A stretch of 64,000 nucleotides of DNA from Agroathelia rolfsii. Lineage: Eukaryota; Basidiomycota; Agaricomycetes; Amylocorticiales; Amylocorticiaceae. The notes under the pieces were generated by a model. That model made no database searches, was not told the DNA's origin, and saw nothing but the letters and a program-made list of their open reading frames with translations. Made by a program: the position numbers and the translations under genes. This document shows, piece after piece, positions 25,656-37,035 of the stretch; the stretch's first letter is position 1, and every line of letters starts with the position of its first letter. The stretch is from the NCBI GenBank assembly GCA_018343915.1, contig JABRWF010000006.1:434001-498000 (forward strand), given 5' to 3'.

Positions 25656-26183
25656 GGTAGAGTTCTGCCGCTGCCATCCACGACGCAGCAGACATTAGTC
25701 ACTCAGCCACTGGACACAGCCACATATGATACGCCTGACTCGCGAGCAAACCAAAACTTGCAGATTGATAAAAAATCTTACTAGAGTTTGCACACAAGGA
25801 AATATGATACCTCGGGGAGCTCTCTACCATCGCAGCCGCTGGCATCACAAATCCTGATATATTAGTACTGGTACATCAAGGAATGCTCATAACTGGCAAT
25901 GGACGCGGGCAAAGCAGAAAGTTCTACCAAACCAAACCTGCCGCGTTCGCCTCATATTGCATCCCGGAAGCGATTATAAAAGAGTTCCACGTTTTCTCAC
26001 CCCCCCTCCCCCCTTGAGTGTGCCTCAAAGACACTCAGCGAGAGACGGAGTATGCCTCTGAACTGGTTATACGCAACTTGTATACTGCAAAAACCAACCT
26101 AACTCAAATTTTGATATTCATGACGGCAAAAATCCAAACAGTGAACTGACTGAAGACCTAAAGGTTTAGAAAATCAGCCAGCC
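25656..26183. other. Gene-poor region upstream of the unknown membrane protein
   Basis: Holds the presumed promoter of the gene ending at 24372, and a C-rich tract (about 26000-26013) that starts the left copy of a diverged tandem duplication (matching sequence near 28346). No gene seen. Confidence 0.5.
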
Positions 26184-26985
26184 TCATTCAGTCCTATCTT
26201 CGTCTGCAAGCCCCTCATACTCTAAAGTAATTGCAACCGCTTGATCATTGAACACCTCCTTGATCTCAGTCTTGGATAGTGTCTTCGTCACAGATTGGTT
26301 AGGCGCGTCCGCGATAACATATTTGATACTATGACGTAAACTAGTGATCTTGCTGACGACCTCTTATTTTATGTTTCTGCATAATCATGTCGTCGCCTAA
26401 ATACACCTGATGTGCTGCCGGCATAGGAGGTCCGGTGGAAAGCAATCACTGAGAAACTATCTCTGAAGGACATAGGGTAATGTTATTATAGCGTCTCCCA
26501 TTGAAGGAAAGACGGTTAAATAGGTCGTCGAGCCTGGATGGAGATGCTTGCTTACGACACTGAATCAACACCGCGGTGCATGGTTCTCTAACTTAACCTT
26601 AAAAACAAATTGAAAGACAGCATTTGAGTCAAAGGCAGCAGAAAATAGTCTCATATGAGTTGTCATTAGATAAGATGGATAGTTAGACAGGATATCTTAT
26701 GCATACTCCTTTGGCTTAGATGATTCTGTTTCCTATCTATTATGGCAGTATGTACCAAATCAGTGTATTACATGAAAATATTGATCTAGGAAGAATATAG
26801 GTGCCATTAGCGCCATGTCATAAGATGTCCAGTGCTGGCTAATCCTTGTTCCCATGGAGCAAATATAAGAGGCAGCAAGTCGAGCGGCCATTACCATGAA
26901 GGAGAGAGCGCGTTGCAAGTTGTCCAAGTCGTACGAAGCGGCCTGAGTGCATGGTGTGCATCTGTCCAAAGTCTCTGTGACTTGA
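26184..26985 (-). pseudogene. Decayed unknown gene, copy A of a tandem pair
   Basis: Read on the minus strand, the 3' part encodes ITSLRHSIKYVIADAPNQS then KTLSKTEIKEVFND and ends LEYEGLADEDRTE-stop (stop 26184-26186). Upstream in the other exons ESSKPKEYA is followed by TAA (26697-26699) and then DILSNYPSYLMTTHMRLFS. Copy B at 28508-29215 has the same order of segments with clear amino-acid similarity. The family is unknown to me. The in-frame stop and scattered insertions make a functional product unlikely. Confidence 0.6.
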
Positions 26986-28090
26986 ACAGCTGAAGGTGTT
27001 TTGAGCAAAGAGAGCCAGCCAGTGAGTATGAAAATCAATTTAATAATTCCGGTTGTCCCGTACATGGTCGCACACAAGACAAACGGTAATGTCACGATCA
27101 CGCCAACCGTGACTGTCTCTTCGTCACATCCGTCGAGACATAGATTGTCTACATCTTTGGCCCTAGCTCATGTGCTGGATAGGCTAAGAGAGAGAGGGGA
27201 AATGCAGATGGTGTGAAAGCGCGTAGCGGTCTCCGAGCCCGGCTGGGTAGTGCCTGTGGAGGGATGGAAGCAAGTAGAACAGTAGCAGGACAACGATGCA
27301 GCAAGCAAAGCTCGGTCCTCATGAGCAGAAAAGGTGCTACACAACTTACTGTAATTTGTCTGGTACTAGCCATTGACGGCAACGTGCCTGCGGCATCTAG
27401 ATGTGATGTATGCAATCTTCCACCTTGGGTTCAGCCTGAATGTATGGCACCAGGGTTCACGCATGTTTGCACGGACTATGGCCTTGTTTGAAATTTTGTC
27501 AAAAGAAGCGCAAGTCGTTCGAAAGTCTTGCATTAATTTGGTCAAAGAACCGCATAAATTATCGTCAAAAGACGCGCAAGTTGACTGGTATTGATGACAG
27601 AGGCGAAAATTTTGCCGGGCTCAAAGTTCGGACAGTTCTCTGGGCAAGTGTTGAGGCTAGTTGGCATAGTGTGTATTGCAAGCAGTAAAGACAGTGCAGA
27701 AAGTATCAGCAAGTGAAAACAAGAGAGCGAGCGCGGTCAGTGCTGGCGGCTGAAGAGAGAGAAGGTGCAGCTGCCAGAAGCACCGGCACGCGCGGGCCAA
27801 AAACACTGCTTTGCGCCGAGGAGGCACAACGTCAGCGCAAAGGATCCATTGACAGAAAGTGAATTCAAGAGACAGACTATGTTGTTCAAGATTGGTCAGT
27901 TATAGAAGACTGCATGATGATGACGATGATGATGGTGGTGGTGCAGTGCAGCCCTTTTCGGCTATTGCTTCAAATCAAAGACGTCAATCACTCCGCATGA
28001 GGCCTGCTGTGACTTCGATTCGCCTCGTGCTGCGTCAGGTACGAACATGTTTGATTAATAAGCCAGTCTAGAGTTATGCATAAAACCGGA
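26986..28090. other. Extra segment in copy A, with short ATG/GTG microsatellite
   Basis: About 0.9 kb present between parts that are close together in the second copy; homology resumes near 27896 (GAAGACTGCAT, also at 29298) and around 28080 (CCGGAGCTAAC, also at 29402). It contains a short GATGATGACGATGATGATGG run near 27914. Open frames here look random. Confidence 0.4.
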
Positions 28091-28507
28091 GCTAACTCGG
28101 CTCCGAGCATGGCTGTTCATCTAACGTTCGCGTAAGTTTCTATTTGACACTGGTAGCAGATTCCCGAGGTTAATTTGTATGATCTAATACAGTGGTTTTA
28201 GATATTATTTGCTGTCATTTTCTCATACCGTCTCAGATGTCATTCCCGGGCCTGGACGGCTATTCTTTTCGTTTCAGCACCTTCCGCTGGCCCTGACCTC
28301 ATGCTGTATCTCGGTAATAAATCAAAAACGTTCTGCGCTTTTGTACCCCTCCCCATGAGTGTGCTCCAAGGACAGCCAGTGGGAGGGACCTTATTTCCCT
28401 AGACTGAACTGGTTACACTGCAAAGTCGAAATGTTTCATTATTGTTAAATACCTTGTGGCAACTGTCTGAGTATTGGACTGACCGAAGAACCAAAGGTAA
28501 GACAGCC

Positions 28508-29215
28508 TCAATCAGTCCTATCTTCTTCTTCAAGTTCCTCATATTCCAAGGCAATTGTAACTGCCTCATCATTGAACATCTTCTTCATCTCATTCTCGGA
28601 AAGTGTCTTCTCCATGGATCAGTTAGCCACATCTACTATAGCATACGTGTTACCATGACGTATACTCGTGATCTCATCGACTATCTCGTATTTGGTGTTT
28701 CGATACAAAATCACGGCATCTACGCCGAAATACTCCTGATATGCTATCGGCTTAGGAGGTCGAGAGACATAGGTGTCGACGCAAGCTAAAGATGCTCACT
28801 TACGACATCGAGTTGTCGAGTTGACACTAGGAGATAAAGTTGAACTAACTTTGTTACCATGTGCCCGTTGAAGGGCTCCAAGAACATATTGAATGAAGGC
28901 ATCTAATGCAAAGGTTGTAGAAAATAGCCTTGTATGAATGATCATTGGACAAGATGAATGGTCCGACGGAATATTGTACATGTACTCATCTGGCTTAGAT
29001 GGGTCTGCTTCTTGAGCAAGGCGGCAGCAGGTACTGTATCAGTCCAATGTATTGCGCGAGAGGGTTGGTGGAGGAAAGATAATGATGGAACCATTGGTGT
29101 CGCGTGCTCGTGCTTTCGCCATGTCGTAAAATACGGTGAGGGCACGTTGCAAAGTGTCCAAGTTGCACGAGGCAGCTTGAGTTGCAGGCGTGATACATCT
29201 TTCCAGCGCCCATTA
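28508..29215 (-). pseudogene. Decayed unknown gene, copy B of a tandem pair
   Basis: Second copy of the same unknown gene. The minus strand reads EITSIRHGNTYAIVDVAN, then an in-frame TGA (28619-28621) where copy A has CAA, then SMEKTLSENEMKKMFNDEA and a C-terminus LEYEELEEEDRTD-stop. Further upstream EADPSKPDEYMYNIPSDHSS and RLFSTTFALDAFIQYVLGAL match copy A (ESSKPKEYA...RLFSAAFDSNAVFQFVF), and TPATQAASCNLDTLQRAL matches TPCTQAASYDLDNLQRAL. Both copies carry different stops, so they decayed independently after duplication. Confidence 0.6.
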
Positions 29216-29599
29216 CCTGAATAGGTAGTGGCAAATCTGATAAATGGGCTATGTTTCTCAGGGTTGAAACATTGAAGGGTAGTGATCCGAGTCGGAAGAC
29301 TGCATCGTGATACTTAATGGTACGGGGTGGTATGGTCACATGATGGTATGATGGTACTGCATAATTATAATGCATGCCTCGTGCTAGACACATTGTATAA
29401 CTCCGGAGCTAACGTAGCTCTTAACATGACTTGTTCACCGAATATGCTCCCTACTTGTTGACAGCAGAATCCCGAAAAAGTCCCGAAGCTGTTCATCCGA
29501 TCCGAGGCAATGAACTGAGCCTGAGCTAGTACTCCGGGTCGCAGTCACTGCCTCATATCCATCTTGCTGGAGACCTTGAGTCGATATCTTTTGCTGGTA

Positions 29600-29864
29600 C
29601 AGTAGAACCTGCTTAAAGTCTTATGATCGGTAGTGCCAAGCAAAGGAAAATATGACTTTATAGTGGCCCGGAAGAAATAACTAAATGTGAAAAAGATTTC
29701 GGCAGGGCCAGTGCTAAGACAATCGGAAAGCTGCCCTATAAGACAATCGCTCGGCGTGGGGTGTCGAGTAGAAAACATGGCTTTACAAACTTGGGAAATG
29801 AAAGAAGCGCGGTTTTGGAGAATTTATGACTTTATGGCCTAAAGACTTTAGACAGGTTTTACTG
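29600..29864. mobile_element. MITE with Tc1/mariner (pogo-like) terminal repeats
   Basis: The left end reads CAGTAGAACCTGCTTAAAG and the right end, reverse-complemented, CAGTAAAACCTGTCTAAAG; they match at about 20 of 23 positions as terminal inverted repeats. The element is flanked by TA on both sides (29598-29599 and 29865-29866), the target duplication of the Tc1/mariner superfamily. At 265 bp with no open frame it is a non-autonomous MITE. An internal word TAAGACAATCG occurs twice (about 29715 and 29740). The CAGTA..AACCT start resembles pogo/Fot1-type ends; that subclass is inference. Confidence 0.75.
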
Positions 29865-29866
29865 TA

Positions 29867-30347
29867 TTGACTTCATGATTCTTCTGCTCGTACTGTCACG
29901 GTTGTCCTATTGTCGACGTCGAGATCATAATAGGTTTATATATTGACCAATGACTCTTATTACCAGGAAACGGACATGGCTAGATAAGGTCGACTCGGAT
30001 AGCATTGATCCCAGGGAAAGTATTCCGGAACGTGGCGTTATCCGCCCCGTCATCGGTCAAGTAGACCGCCCACGGGGTCTTGTCAAGAACCCTCGGTCCG
30101 CACAGCATTAAGCTACACCTACATTTTAGGCAGTCTTGACGCTCCGCGCTTAATCCCAATGTTTTTCAATTGTCTGCTTTCCCTCCCGAGGTCATCAACC
30201 GGTGTCAACACGTTCACTAACACGTTTCCGACATGAGCACATCTGGTTCTGATCTCACCGGTTACGATACCCCAGGAGGTATTTAACCCAGTCTTCATCT
30301 GTGCTACAGTTACTCACTCTTCCCCTCCCCCCCTCCCGTATTTTCTC
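29867..30347. other. Intergenic region before the acyl-CoA oxidase-like gene
   Basis: No gene seen. A pyrimidine/C-rich tract (about 30318-30338) lies immediately upstream of the next start codon, as in many fungal promoters. Confidence 0.5.
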
Positions 30348-32365
30348 ATGGACAACTCAAAGAGTTCCGACTACAGCCTCACTCTACCATTGGCGGGCAC
30401 GTCTTTTTTTAGAGACAACTCACATGCCAAAGACACTGGGATTTACAAGTACACCGGTGCTTCTTACATGAGAGCCAGAGCAATTGCAAAGGCTTATGGC
30501 AAGTATCACGGTTAAATGAACGTCGAGAACGACATCATGATTGACAATTTCTGCAGCTTTGACTCCAGAAGACGTTCTCTTCCTAACTCCTAAGTTTTGG
30601 CAAATGCATCTTGACCCGATCATCACAATGGATGGCGCTGCTACCACACTCATGTCAATCCAATTAAACTTGGTGGCAGGAACACTAGCTCCATTTGTTT
30701 TGGAGCGCCCGGAACTCGCGCCTCTCCTACAAAAAATATTAAATTTCGACATCAAGTATGTTATTGGTGTAAAAGCATAGCTTGCCTTTCTCACGTTTTC
30801 ATTTTGTTTAGTGCACAGTTTCTTCTGACAGAGTTGGCTCATGGTTTGGATGCTCCCAATCTCGAAACTACAGCAACACTACAGCCCAACGGTTCATTCA
30901 TCCTCAATACGCCACACCCGTCAGCCGCCAAATACATGCCCCCAACAGGACCATTTGGTGGAATGCCAAAAGTGGCCATTGTTATCGCACGGTTGATAGT
31001 GGACGGAGAGGATCGTGGTGTGCGCCCCTTCATCGTCACACTAGGCGACGGTAAGCAGATGGCCCAAGGCATTTCTTGCAGGTCAGCACATGTTTTGTCG
31101 TGCATACAATCAACCCTTGCTCATCAGTGACCACAGGCTTCTTCCCCCTCGTGCTGGATCGAGACCGATTGATCATGCAATCACATACTTCGATCATGTA
31201 TCGCTACCTTTGACAGCTCTCCTCGGCTCATTGAAACGGCCGCGTGATATGCGCCAGAACTTTTTGAAAACGATTTGGCGCGTGGGCGTTGGCTCTATGG
31301 CTTTGTCTACTCTCTCCGTTCCAGTAATAAAGGTTTCGGCATACGTGGCGGCTATGTACAGCATGCGTCGCATGGTTACTGGCTACGATGGGAAGCCGAC
31401 ACCCATCATCAGCTTCCGCACACAGCAACTGCCCATTTTGCATGCGCTCGCTCAGTCGCAAGTACTGGAAGCCTTTTCAAAGTACGCTAGCGCGTTGTTC
31501 ACACAACCAGATTTGCCATTTACGGCTAAGCTTGGTGTAGCTACTGCGTTCAAGGCGGTCATGGTGCAAAGTACTCAGAGCACACTATATACGCTTTCTG
31601 AACGCTGTGGCGCACAAGGCCTTTATCAGTACAACCAGATCATCGAGCACCAGGTTTGTGCCAAACAACTACTTGTGTATTTGATATTGCTTTGGCTAAT
31701 ATATATATATATATTATAGCTTGAGATGCGTGGTGCCTCGATTGCAGAGGGCGATACTTTGGTTACATGCATCAGTACGTGTTTGCGTGAAGAGTACTTC
31801 ATAAATGCTAACTCATATCGCAGGATTGGCATCCGAGCTTTTGATTGGTCGCTATTCGATGCCACCAACAGAAAACCCCGATTCATTGTTGGCTCGCCAT
31901 GAAGCAGGCCTCTTTGAGGAATGCCACAGTCTCCTGAAGCTGGATGGGACAAACCACCGCAGCGAGGATTTTAACAATCTTCTTCTGCCTCGTTGCCTGC
32001 CTCTCATCGAAGCCATTGGTCATCGCATGGCCTACGATGCTGCCGTTCAATCCAAGCTCGATCCTGACATCATTGCCATGTACGAGGCTGGAGTTATGAA
32101 ACTCGATTCGTCGTGGTACGTGGAGCACGCTGGTACTGGTCGCCTCAAGCAAGCCGAGATGGAACATCTTGCTGCCGCAGCCCTGCTCCCTAAGCTGGGG
32201 GAATTGATCGATGCTACTGGCGCGGCTCCATATGCGATGGCACCCTTATTGAGCCAGAAGAGCTTCGCGTCTTTCGTCAACACACTCCCATTGTTCCGCG
32301 GCGATGCTCCTCAGATGCCTCTCGACCTTCCCCACGAAGACCAAGCTTTGAAGGCCCAACTCTAG
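30348..32365 (+). CDS. Acyl-CoA oxidase / dehydrogenase-like flavoenzyme
   Basis: Likely FAD-dependent acyl-CoA oxidase-like protein, probably peroxisomal. Seen: N-terminal helical region, LLTELAHGLDAPNLETTA (the domain that contacts flavin and substrate), the beta-domain with TLQPNGSFILNTPHPSAAKY and GPFGGMPKVAIVIARL, then ISCRLLPPRAGSRPIDHA, FDHVSLPLTALLG, and a C-terminal helical domain with IIEHQLEMRGAS. The first intron (30499-30556) has a GC donor (ggcaag) rather than GT: the GT alternative would break the frame. Other introns follow 30766, 31080, 31653 and 31773. No canonical C-terminal SKL (it ends ALKAQL), so targeting is uncertain; AQL-like PTS1 variants are weak. About 600 residues. 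Confidence 0.85.
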
Positions 32366-32766
32366 GGATGTTTGGATCCATCGATTACGCGATTATAATT
32401 TTGGAATTCTCCTCGGAGGTGTTGAACCAGGCACATAATTCCTGATCCAATCCGAGTTCACTGCATTTATCTTAAATCAATCTTTATACGTTAATTAACA
32501 AGGACAAGCTATTTAATGTCTACATTTTACTCATTGCAGCGACCTTGGTATTGTACATGTACATGATCATAGAACGCCAACCTTAATATTGTTAATTGAT
32601 TGCTTAAATGACTGATCCGACGATATTTAACTTGTGATTGCATACAATGACATGGTCATGACAACATGTCACAAATATGGACCCAGAATCTGAGATGGGG
32701 CTTAGCTTAAACTTCGACTAGCTTTAGCAGTCCCTTTTCAGATGTAACTTATAAACATTCACGCTC
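32366..32766. other. Intergenic region
   Basis: 401 bases between an upstream gene end and the APC15-like start; AT-rich, contains a GTACATGTACATG palindromic run near 32554. No coding signal. Confidence 0.55.
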
Positions 32767-33370
32767 ATGTCTGTCTGCACACCGACTCTTATACCACGCC
32801 CAGCAGTATTTCCTCGATGCCTACCAGAGCCTCCTAAACCGTTCCCGACGCCCTTGCCTCGGCATGGACGTAGTAACAAGAAACTAAACAGTCGACGTGA
32901 TCTCGCACAGGAGATGGATGATCTCAGTGCTGAAGAAGCTGAACTGCACGAACTTGTAGCCTCATCTTACTTTGTCTCGAAAACTCCCCTTTTTTTATGC
33001 TTCATTTCCATTAGGAAACAGAACGAGTGCGTAACCGTGGCCATGATTTTTATGTGCCACTCGGCCGTACGACTACCTATGAGCAAGAGAGGAATGACGT
33101 ACGAATCTTTGACCCTGGATATTTCTTCCCTAATTAATGACGTCTTTATTCTTGAAGATCGACGCAGATGCTGATGGTGGAGACGACGACGATGATATGT
33201 CCGGTTCGAACGAGTATACTGTCGCCGACGACGAATCTGGTTCCAGGGAAAGCGATGACCAACCTGGTTCAGACATGGGCGAGGGTAATGAGTCTGGCGA
33301 AGTCGATTTGGATGATGCTATTGAAGACATGGACGCTACAGTTGATAGTGGTGATGATAGCTTTGTATAG
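32767..33370 (+). CDS. Candidate anaphase-promoting complex subunit 15 (Apc15/Mnd2-like)
   Basis: Three exons joined in frame: MSVCTPTLIPRPAVFPRC...SAEEAELHEL (to about 32955), ETERVRNRGHDFYVPLGR...QERND (33014-33109) and an acidic Asp/Glu/Ser/Gly-rich tail starting IDADADGGDDDDDM (from about 33158) and ending DDSFV. The plan - short Pro-rich start, an ExELxxLExER helix, a V-P-(L/I)-G-(R/K) motif, then a long acidic tail - matches Apc15, a small APC/C subunit that controls turnover of the mitotic checkpoint complex. The first intron's donor (gtagcc) is weak. Similarity is short, so this remains a candidate. It ends 74 bases before the Gtr1 start. Confidence 0.5.
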
Positions 33371-33444
33371 AATAGTAGCGTACTCCAATACAGCCAGTCG
33401 TCTTGCAATACTTGGTCATGATCACAACTTGACTCAATACCACC

Positions 33445-34736
33445 ATGAAGAAGAAGGTCTGGGAACCTAGGACCTACGCACATCTACCTTTGCTCTGACT
33501 TCTATGCCTGCACCTATGGATAGGTCTTGTTGATGGGTGCCTCTGGCAGTGGCAAGACGTCTATGCGCTCTCTAATTTTGTGAGCTCACCACCAACTCGC
33601 CAACTTTGGCCCACACCACATGGCTTCTCCGTCCTGATTTGTAAACGACCGCTACTGCAACTAGTTCGAATAATCCCGCATCCTTGACATCACGACTTGG
33701 TGCAACGATAGACGTCGAACAAAACCATGTGCGCTTCCTCGGCGACTTGACACTCAATCTGTGGGACTGTGGAGGGCAGGAATCATTCATGGACTCGTAT
33801 CTCACCACGCAACGTTCGACTATATTCCAGCATGTCGGCGTGCTCATCTATGTCTTCGACGTTGATCCTCCGGAGTTTGATGCACGCATACGCAAGGACG
33901 GTCCTCACGGTAGCCTCGAGCGCCCTAAAGATCCACTCGAGTACTATCGTGAATGCTTGGATGGGCTCAGGCAATACAGTCCGACGGCTGAGGTCTTCTT
34001 GCTTATACATAAGATGGATCTTGTCAGAGAACCCAGGGCAGTCACTTACCAGAAGAAGCGGGACGAGCTTATCGCCAATAGTGGTGATGTACCTGTGACG
34101 GTGTTTGGCACAAGTATCTACGATGAAAGCTTATACAAGGTACGACATCGGTATCAACCTTCCAGCACACCAGCTCACAAATCGATGTCGATACACAGGC
34201 ATGGTCGAGCGTTGTACATTCACTCATCCCCAATGCCTCTGTCCTCTCCAAGCACCTATCCACATTCGCTCAGGCTTGTAGCGCAACCGAAGTCGTCCTA
34301 TTTGAGCGCACTACTTTTCTCGTCCTAGCTACCTCCGCATCGCCATCCTCTTCAGCCGACCCTAACTCTCAACTAGCTTTTTCTGACCCCTCCCAGCCTG
34401 ACATGCACCCCACTCGCTACGAGCGCACCTCTGAGCTCATCAAAGCATTCAAGTACTCATGTTCACGCGTGCGCGAAGAGTTTGCGGCGATTGAAATGGA
34501 GCTTCCCGACTTTACCGCCGTTCTGGATGAGATGACACGGAATACTTACGTGCTTGTTGTTGTTCATGATCCCACCATAGGTACGTGTCTATATTGGGCA
34601 TAACCAGATGTGATACCTGATCGGCGCCACACGGTCTCATGGATATCGACTTACAGAAACTGCGGCGATCAAAATCAACATACGCTTGGCTAGAAAGAAG
34701 TTCCAGCAGTTGCAAGGGGATTCTCTCGTCTCTTAG
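33445..34736 (+). CDS. GTR1: Rag-family GTPase Gtr1 (RagA/B)
   Basis: Vacuolar/lysosomal GTPase that, as a heterodimer with a RagC/D partner (Gtr2), relays amino-acid status to TORC1. Exon 1 is only MKKK; the next gives VLLMGASGSGKTSMRSLIF with the P-loop. Then RLGATIDVEQNHVRFLG, LTLNLWDCGGQESFMDSYL (switch II, WDCGGQ typical of Rag), HVGVLIYVFDVDP, and LIHKMDL as the guanine-specificity (HKMD) motif. After the intron ending 34199 the C-terminal roadblock domain reads AWSSVVHSLIPNASVL ... VLFERTTFLVLATS. Ends FQQLQGDSLVS. Between the strands IYVFDVDPPEF and YYRECLDGL it has a somewhat longer loop than RagA. No lesion. Confidence 0.95.
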
Positions 34737-35040
34737 GCTCTCTGATATAACTTCAAACATTAAGATTACTCAAATATCCAAAATATACCATAGTTTGTTC
34801 CTATCCTGGATTAATGGAAGCCTTATGCAGTTTTTACAAACATTGAATTCCTGTGGCGGCTTATCCGCCTCTTTCAGTCTATATCATTAAACTCGAAATC
34901 GATTGATCAAATAACAGGACTTTTATGATGATTTTTTGCTTCATGAAATGTCGATGAAACTTCGATGAGGCATTACATCCAAGTACAAAGAAAATTACAT
35001 TCTATTCTAATTTCGGCTTTCTAGTCATGATGCTGACACA
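34737..35040. other. Convergent 3' region
   Basis: 304 bases between the Gtr1 and Gre2-like stop codons, AT-rich; nothing beyond presumed 3' UTRs. Confidence 0.55.
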
Positions 35041-36430
35041 TTACTTCCAAACTTTGTCAGAATACTCGACCAAGCTGTTGTACATGTCTACCGCCGTCTC
35101 GCTGACAGGACGATACTTGACTCCCAGCCTGGCTTCTGACTTTGTAGCAAGGTATGTAGCGCCCAGCTTGCGGAACTCATTTCCTGAACCTTTAACACCC
35201 TTTGGGGCCTTCTCTGGAGGGTTTGGAAGGTCGAAGAGAGGGTCAATAAGGTCTGTTGGGTATTGTTTAGATTATCCCCCTAAGAACTGTTGATCGGGAT
35301 GAACAAGTGAACTTACCTTGCCAGGTGAAAGAACCCGCAGACGTTGCCCATCGCTCGCCTCCGCCAGTCTCTTGGATCAGTATCTGAACGTGAGCTTCGG
35401 CAAGATCCCGCACGTCCACCAAGGAACCGGCATACGGTTCGAGATCCTTGTCGGATTTCTCGCCACGGATAAAGGCATCGAAAATGGCTACGGAGGTGTT
35501 AAGTTTCTCTCTGGTAGGGACTTCGTGAATGATGGGACCAAACACCCATGGTGGGTTAGCCACTGCGAGATCGTATGATGGATTGTCTATAATCCAAATA
35601 TTAGACGAACCAGGTGAAAAAAAAAACAGACAGGTGGATAGTGGGCGTACTGTTTTTAACAAACTCCCAACCGGCACGTTCTGCCAGGACTTTGCTTGCA
35701 CAGTAGGCATGGACCGGAGCTACGCTGTTCCCCTTTTCTTGAATCTCTCTTGGAGACTCTTCGTTCTATATCCAACGTCAGCAACTAGGGTATGGAATCT
35801 AATTATTTGAATGAGAATGCAATACTCACCCAGTCATTTTCAGTGAGGGTGCCAATCTTCCGGGCTTGTGATGGCGCGCCAACTGCGGCGTGCGATGAAG
35901 TAATGACAACACGCTTAACGTCCTTGCCGTATAGATGAGCCGATCTGAGTAAGCCCACTGTTCCATTGACAGCCGGGTCAATATAATCCTTCTTAACATC
36001 ATGCAAATCTAATGAATATACAATATGAACATCTCTGACAGGAAAAGTGCAGAAACTCGGACTTACCAAAATGGAAAGGGCTAGCGACGTGGGCGATACC
36101 GACAACACCTTTGACGGCCTCGTCATGGGCTCCGTCGACGGAGATGTCCTTGACAATCACATAGGAAAACTCCTTGGTATACCCCTTGCTAGCAAAGAGT
36201 TTCACGAGGTATTCGCCCTTCTCAACAGATCGGACGGTGGTTCGGACACTGAATCCCTTCTCTAGTAGACGCAAGACCCTAGATGGGGATTTTCGATTGA
36301 TGGTTAGAAAAAACAACTCAGAGGTAAATTGCCAGTATAGATTTGCAACTCACACATGAGCACCAATGTAACCGGATCCACCGGTGACAAGGACGGTGCT
36401 TGACTTGGAGACTGGCTGAACTGCAGGCAT
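35041..36430 (-). CDS. NAD(P)-dependent short-chain reductase, Gre2-like (extended SDR)
   Basis: Extended SDR of the dihydroflavonol/cinnamoyl-CoA/methylglyoxal reductase group. MPAVQPVSKSSTVLVTGGSG is followed by YIGAHVLRLLEKGFSV (Rossmann GxxGxxG), VVGIAHVASPFHF, KRVVITSSHAAVGAP, then the catalytic AYCASKVLAERAGW (YxxxK), the NPPWVFGP block and the substrate-side VDVRDLAEAHV. It ends VEYSDKVWK. About six exons; introns near 36350, 36060, 35830, 35590 and 35300. About 340-350 residues, normal. Physiological substrate unknown; yeast Gre2 reduces methylglyoxal and isovaleraldehyde. Confidence 0.92.
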
Positions 36431-37035
36431 ATTGGTAATTTAAATGCAGCGACAAATTTCAATGATGAGTTGTGTATTCAGGTTTATGGAATAGGGGGAT
36501 CCTGAGATGATGATAATTTATTGATCGGCTTGCGGTCTTAAAAATGATTTCCAATGCCCACATACTCCGGCAAGCCAGAAATGGCTCAGATCTTGACAAT
36601 TATGGTGTGGGTCAAACTGGCGGTAGCGGCGGGTTTGAGCCTCGAACCCACAATCCCCAGCTCGGAGCCCCCCACACTCCCACCGGCGCGCCGAGGTGGA
36701 TTAGCCGAGATCACGTGGAAAAGTTGATACAAGCTGTCGGACTATGTGGGTCTCTGCAACTCCCGCATCCCTCATAAGTGCTGCATAAGCGTCCAGTCCA
36801 ATTGCAGTAAATAAATGACGCAGACCAAAGTTTTACAAGCTGTGTCATGATTTATGCGATGCCTTCATATCCGACATACACATAGAACAAATATACCCAT
36901 TTAGCTTTCATTGAGCCTCCGAATTACTGTCAAGTAGGGTGTATATTCTTTTCAACGATTCTGGTACTGTACATGAATGGAGAATATTGAAAATATGTCA
37001 TCGCAGGCTCTGGCAGTTCTCTGAGCTGCGAGAGT
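36431..37035. other. Intergenic region with GC-rich hairpin
   Basis: 605 bases. Around 36630-36655 the plus strand has GGGTT...AACCC inverted arms around TGAGCCTCG; the surroundings are G/C-rich, unlike the rest. I considered a tRNA and rejected it. No coding frame. Confidence 0.5.

Noticed and set aside
36600..36720. tRNA-like T-arm word GGTTCGAG with short inverted arms
   Set aside because: No acceptor stem, D-arm or anticodon arm could be placed on either strand; the arms around GAGCCTCG do not fold into a cloverleaf.
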